From Bacteroidales bacterium (GTDB lineage: Bacteria; Bacteroidota; Bacteroidia; Bacteroidales; NBLH01), in the NCBI GenBank assembly GCA_027083715.1, contig JALWNR010000221.1, positions 1-5,637 of the forward strand: a DNA stretch of 5,637 nt, written 5' to 3'. Position 1 is the first letter of the stretch. The number at the start of each line of letters is the position of its first letter. A model generated the notes under the pieces. That model was not told where the DNA came from. It saw nothing but the letters and a program-made list of their open reading frames with translations, and did not search any database. Below are positions 5,586 through 5,637 of this stretch, one piece after another. The position numbers and the translations under genes were made by a program.

Positions 5586-5627
5586 ATGAGAAAAACTAAA
5601 GAATTGTTTAATAATTGGAATAATTAA
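5586..5627 (+). CDS. 13-codon mini-ORF near the right edge (doubtful)
   Basis: ATG at 5586 opens a frame reading MRKTKELFNNWNN before TAA at 5625-5627. It lies about 40 bases downstream of the possible -7 element, so it could be a leader peptide or an upstream ORF of a gene beyond the window. Its basic N-terminus and A-rich upstream region resemble a translation start, but so short a frame is easily due to chance, and only 10 bases follow it here. Confidence 0.15.
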   Translation: MRKTKELFNNWNN

Positions 5628-5637
5628 AAACAAAATA

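Overview
The window looks like chromosomal DNA from a member of the Bacteroidota. It is AT-rich, and its promoter candidates fit that phylum's -33 TTTG / -7 TAnnTTTG pattern rather than the E. coli sigma70 pattern. Shine-Dalgarno sequences are weak or absent. The last gene encodes a lipoprotein with an acidic stretch right after the lipidated cysteine, and the order sppA-lpxK-purine nucleoside phosphorylase is, from memory, common in the phylum. The species cannot be named from this sequence. All recognisable genes are on the + strand.

Bases 1-2852 hold a tightly packed housekeeping operon: the 3' part of sppA (membrane-bound signal peptide peptidase, cut by the left edge), lpxK (lipid A 4'-kinase) after a 7-base gap, and a trimeric-type purine nucleoside phosphorylase whose start overlaps the lpxK end by 29 bases. 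SppA and LpxK work at the inner membrane; the phosphorylase works in cytoplasmic purine salvage.

Bases 2853-2975 form a compact control region: a Bacteroidota-type promoter, then a perfect 28-bp palindrome at the predicted transcription start, then a 10-bp palindrome directly against it. It leads into a 388-residue single-component signalling protein (2976-4142), a response-regulator receiver joined by a helical linker to a class III cyclase domain whose specificity residues (Lys232, Asp305) predict adenylate cyclase activity. No histidine kinase is visible nearby.

Bases 4143-4675 contain no convincing gene. They hold a local GC-rich island (4221-4310), a short hairpin, quasi-open frames on both strands, and a 13-bp direct repeat that straddles the cyclase stop codon. 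This may be a decayed gene or an interspersed repeat, but the sequence alone cannot decide.

Bases 4676-5467 encode a predicted secreted or surface lipoprotein of unknown function, rich in Thr, Ser and Gly, with its own promoter candidate and a strong intrinsic terminator (5486-5517). The right edge carries a possible -7 element and a 13-codon mini-ORF of doubtful meaning. I find no CRISPR array, tRNA, rRNA or intact insertion sequence. No wholly new system is evident; the best leads are the cyclase control region, the atypical purine-site residue in the phosphorylase, and the unexplained 533-bp gap.
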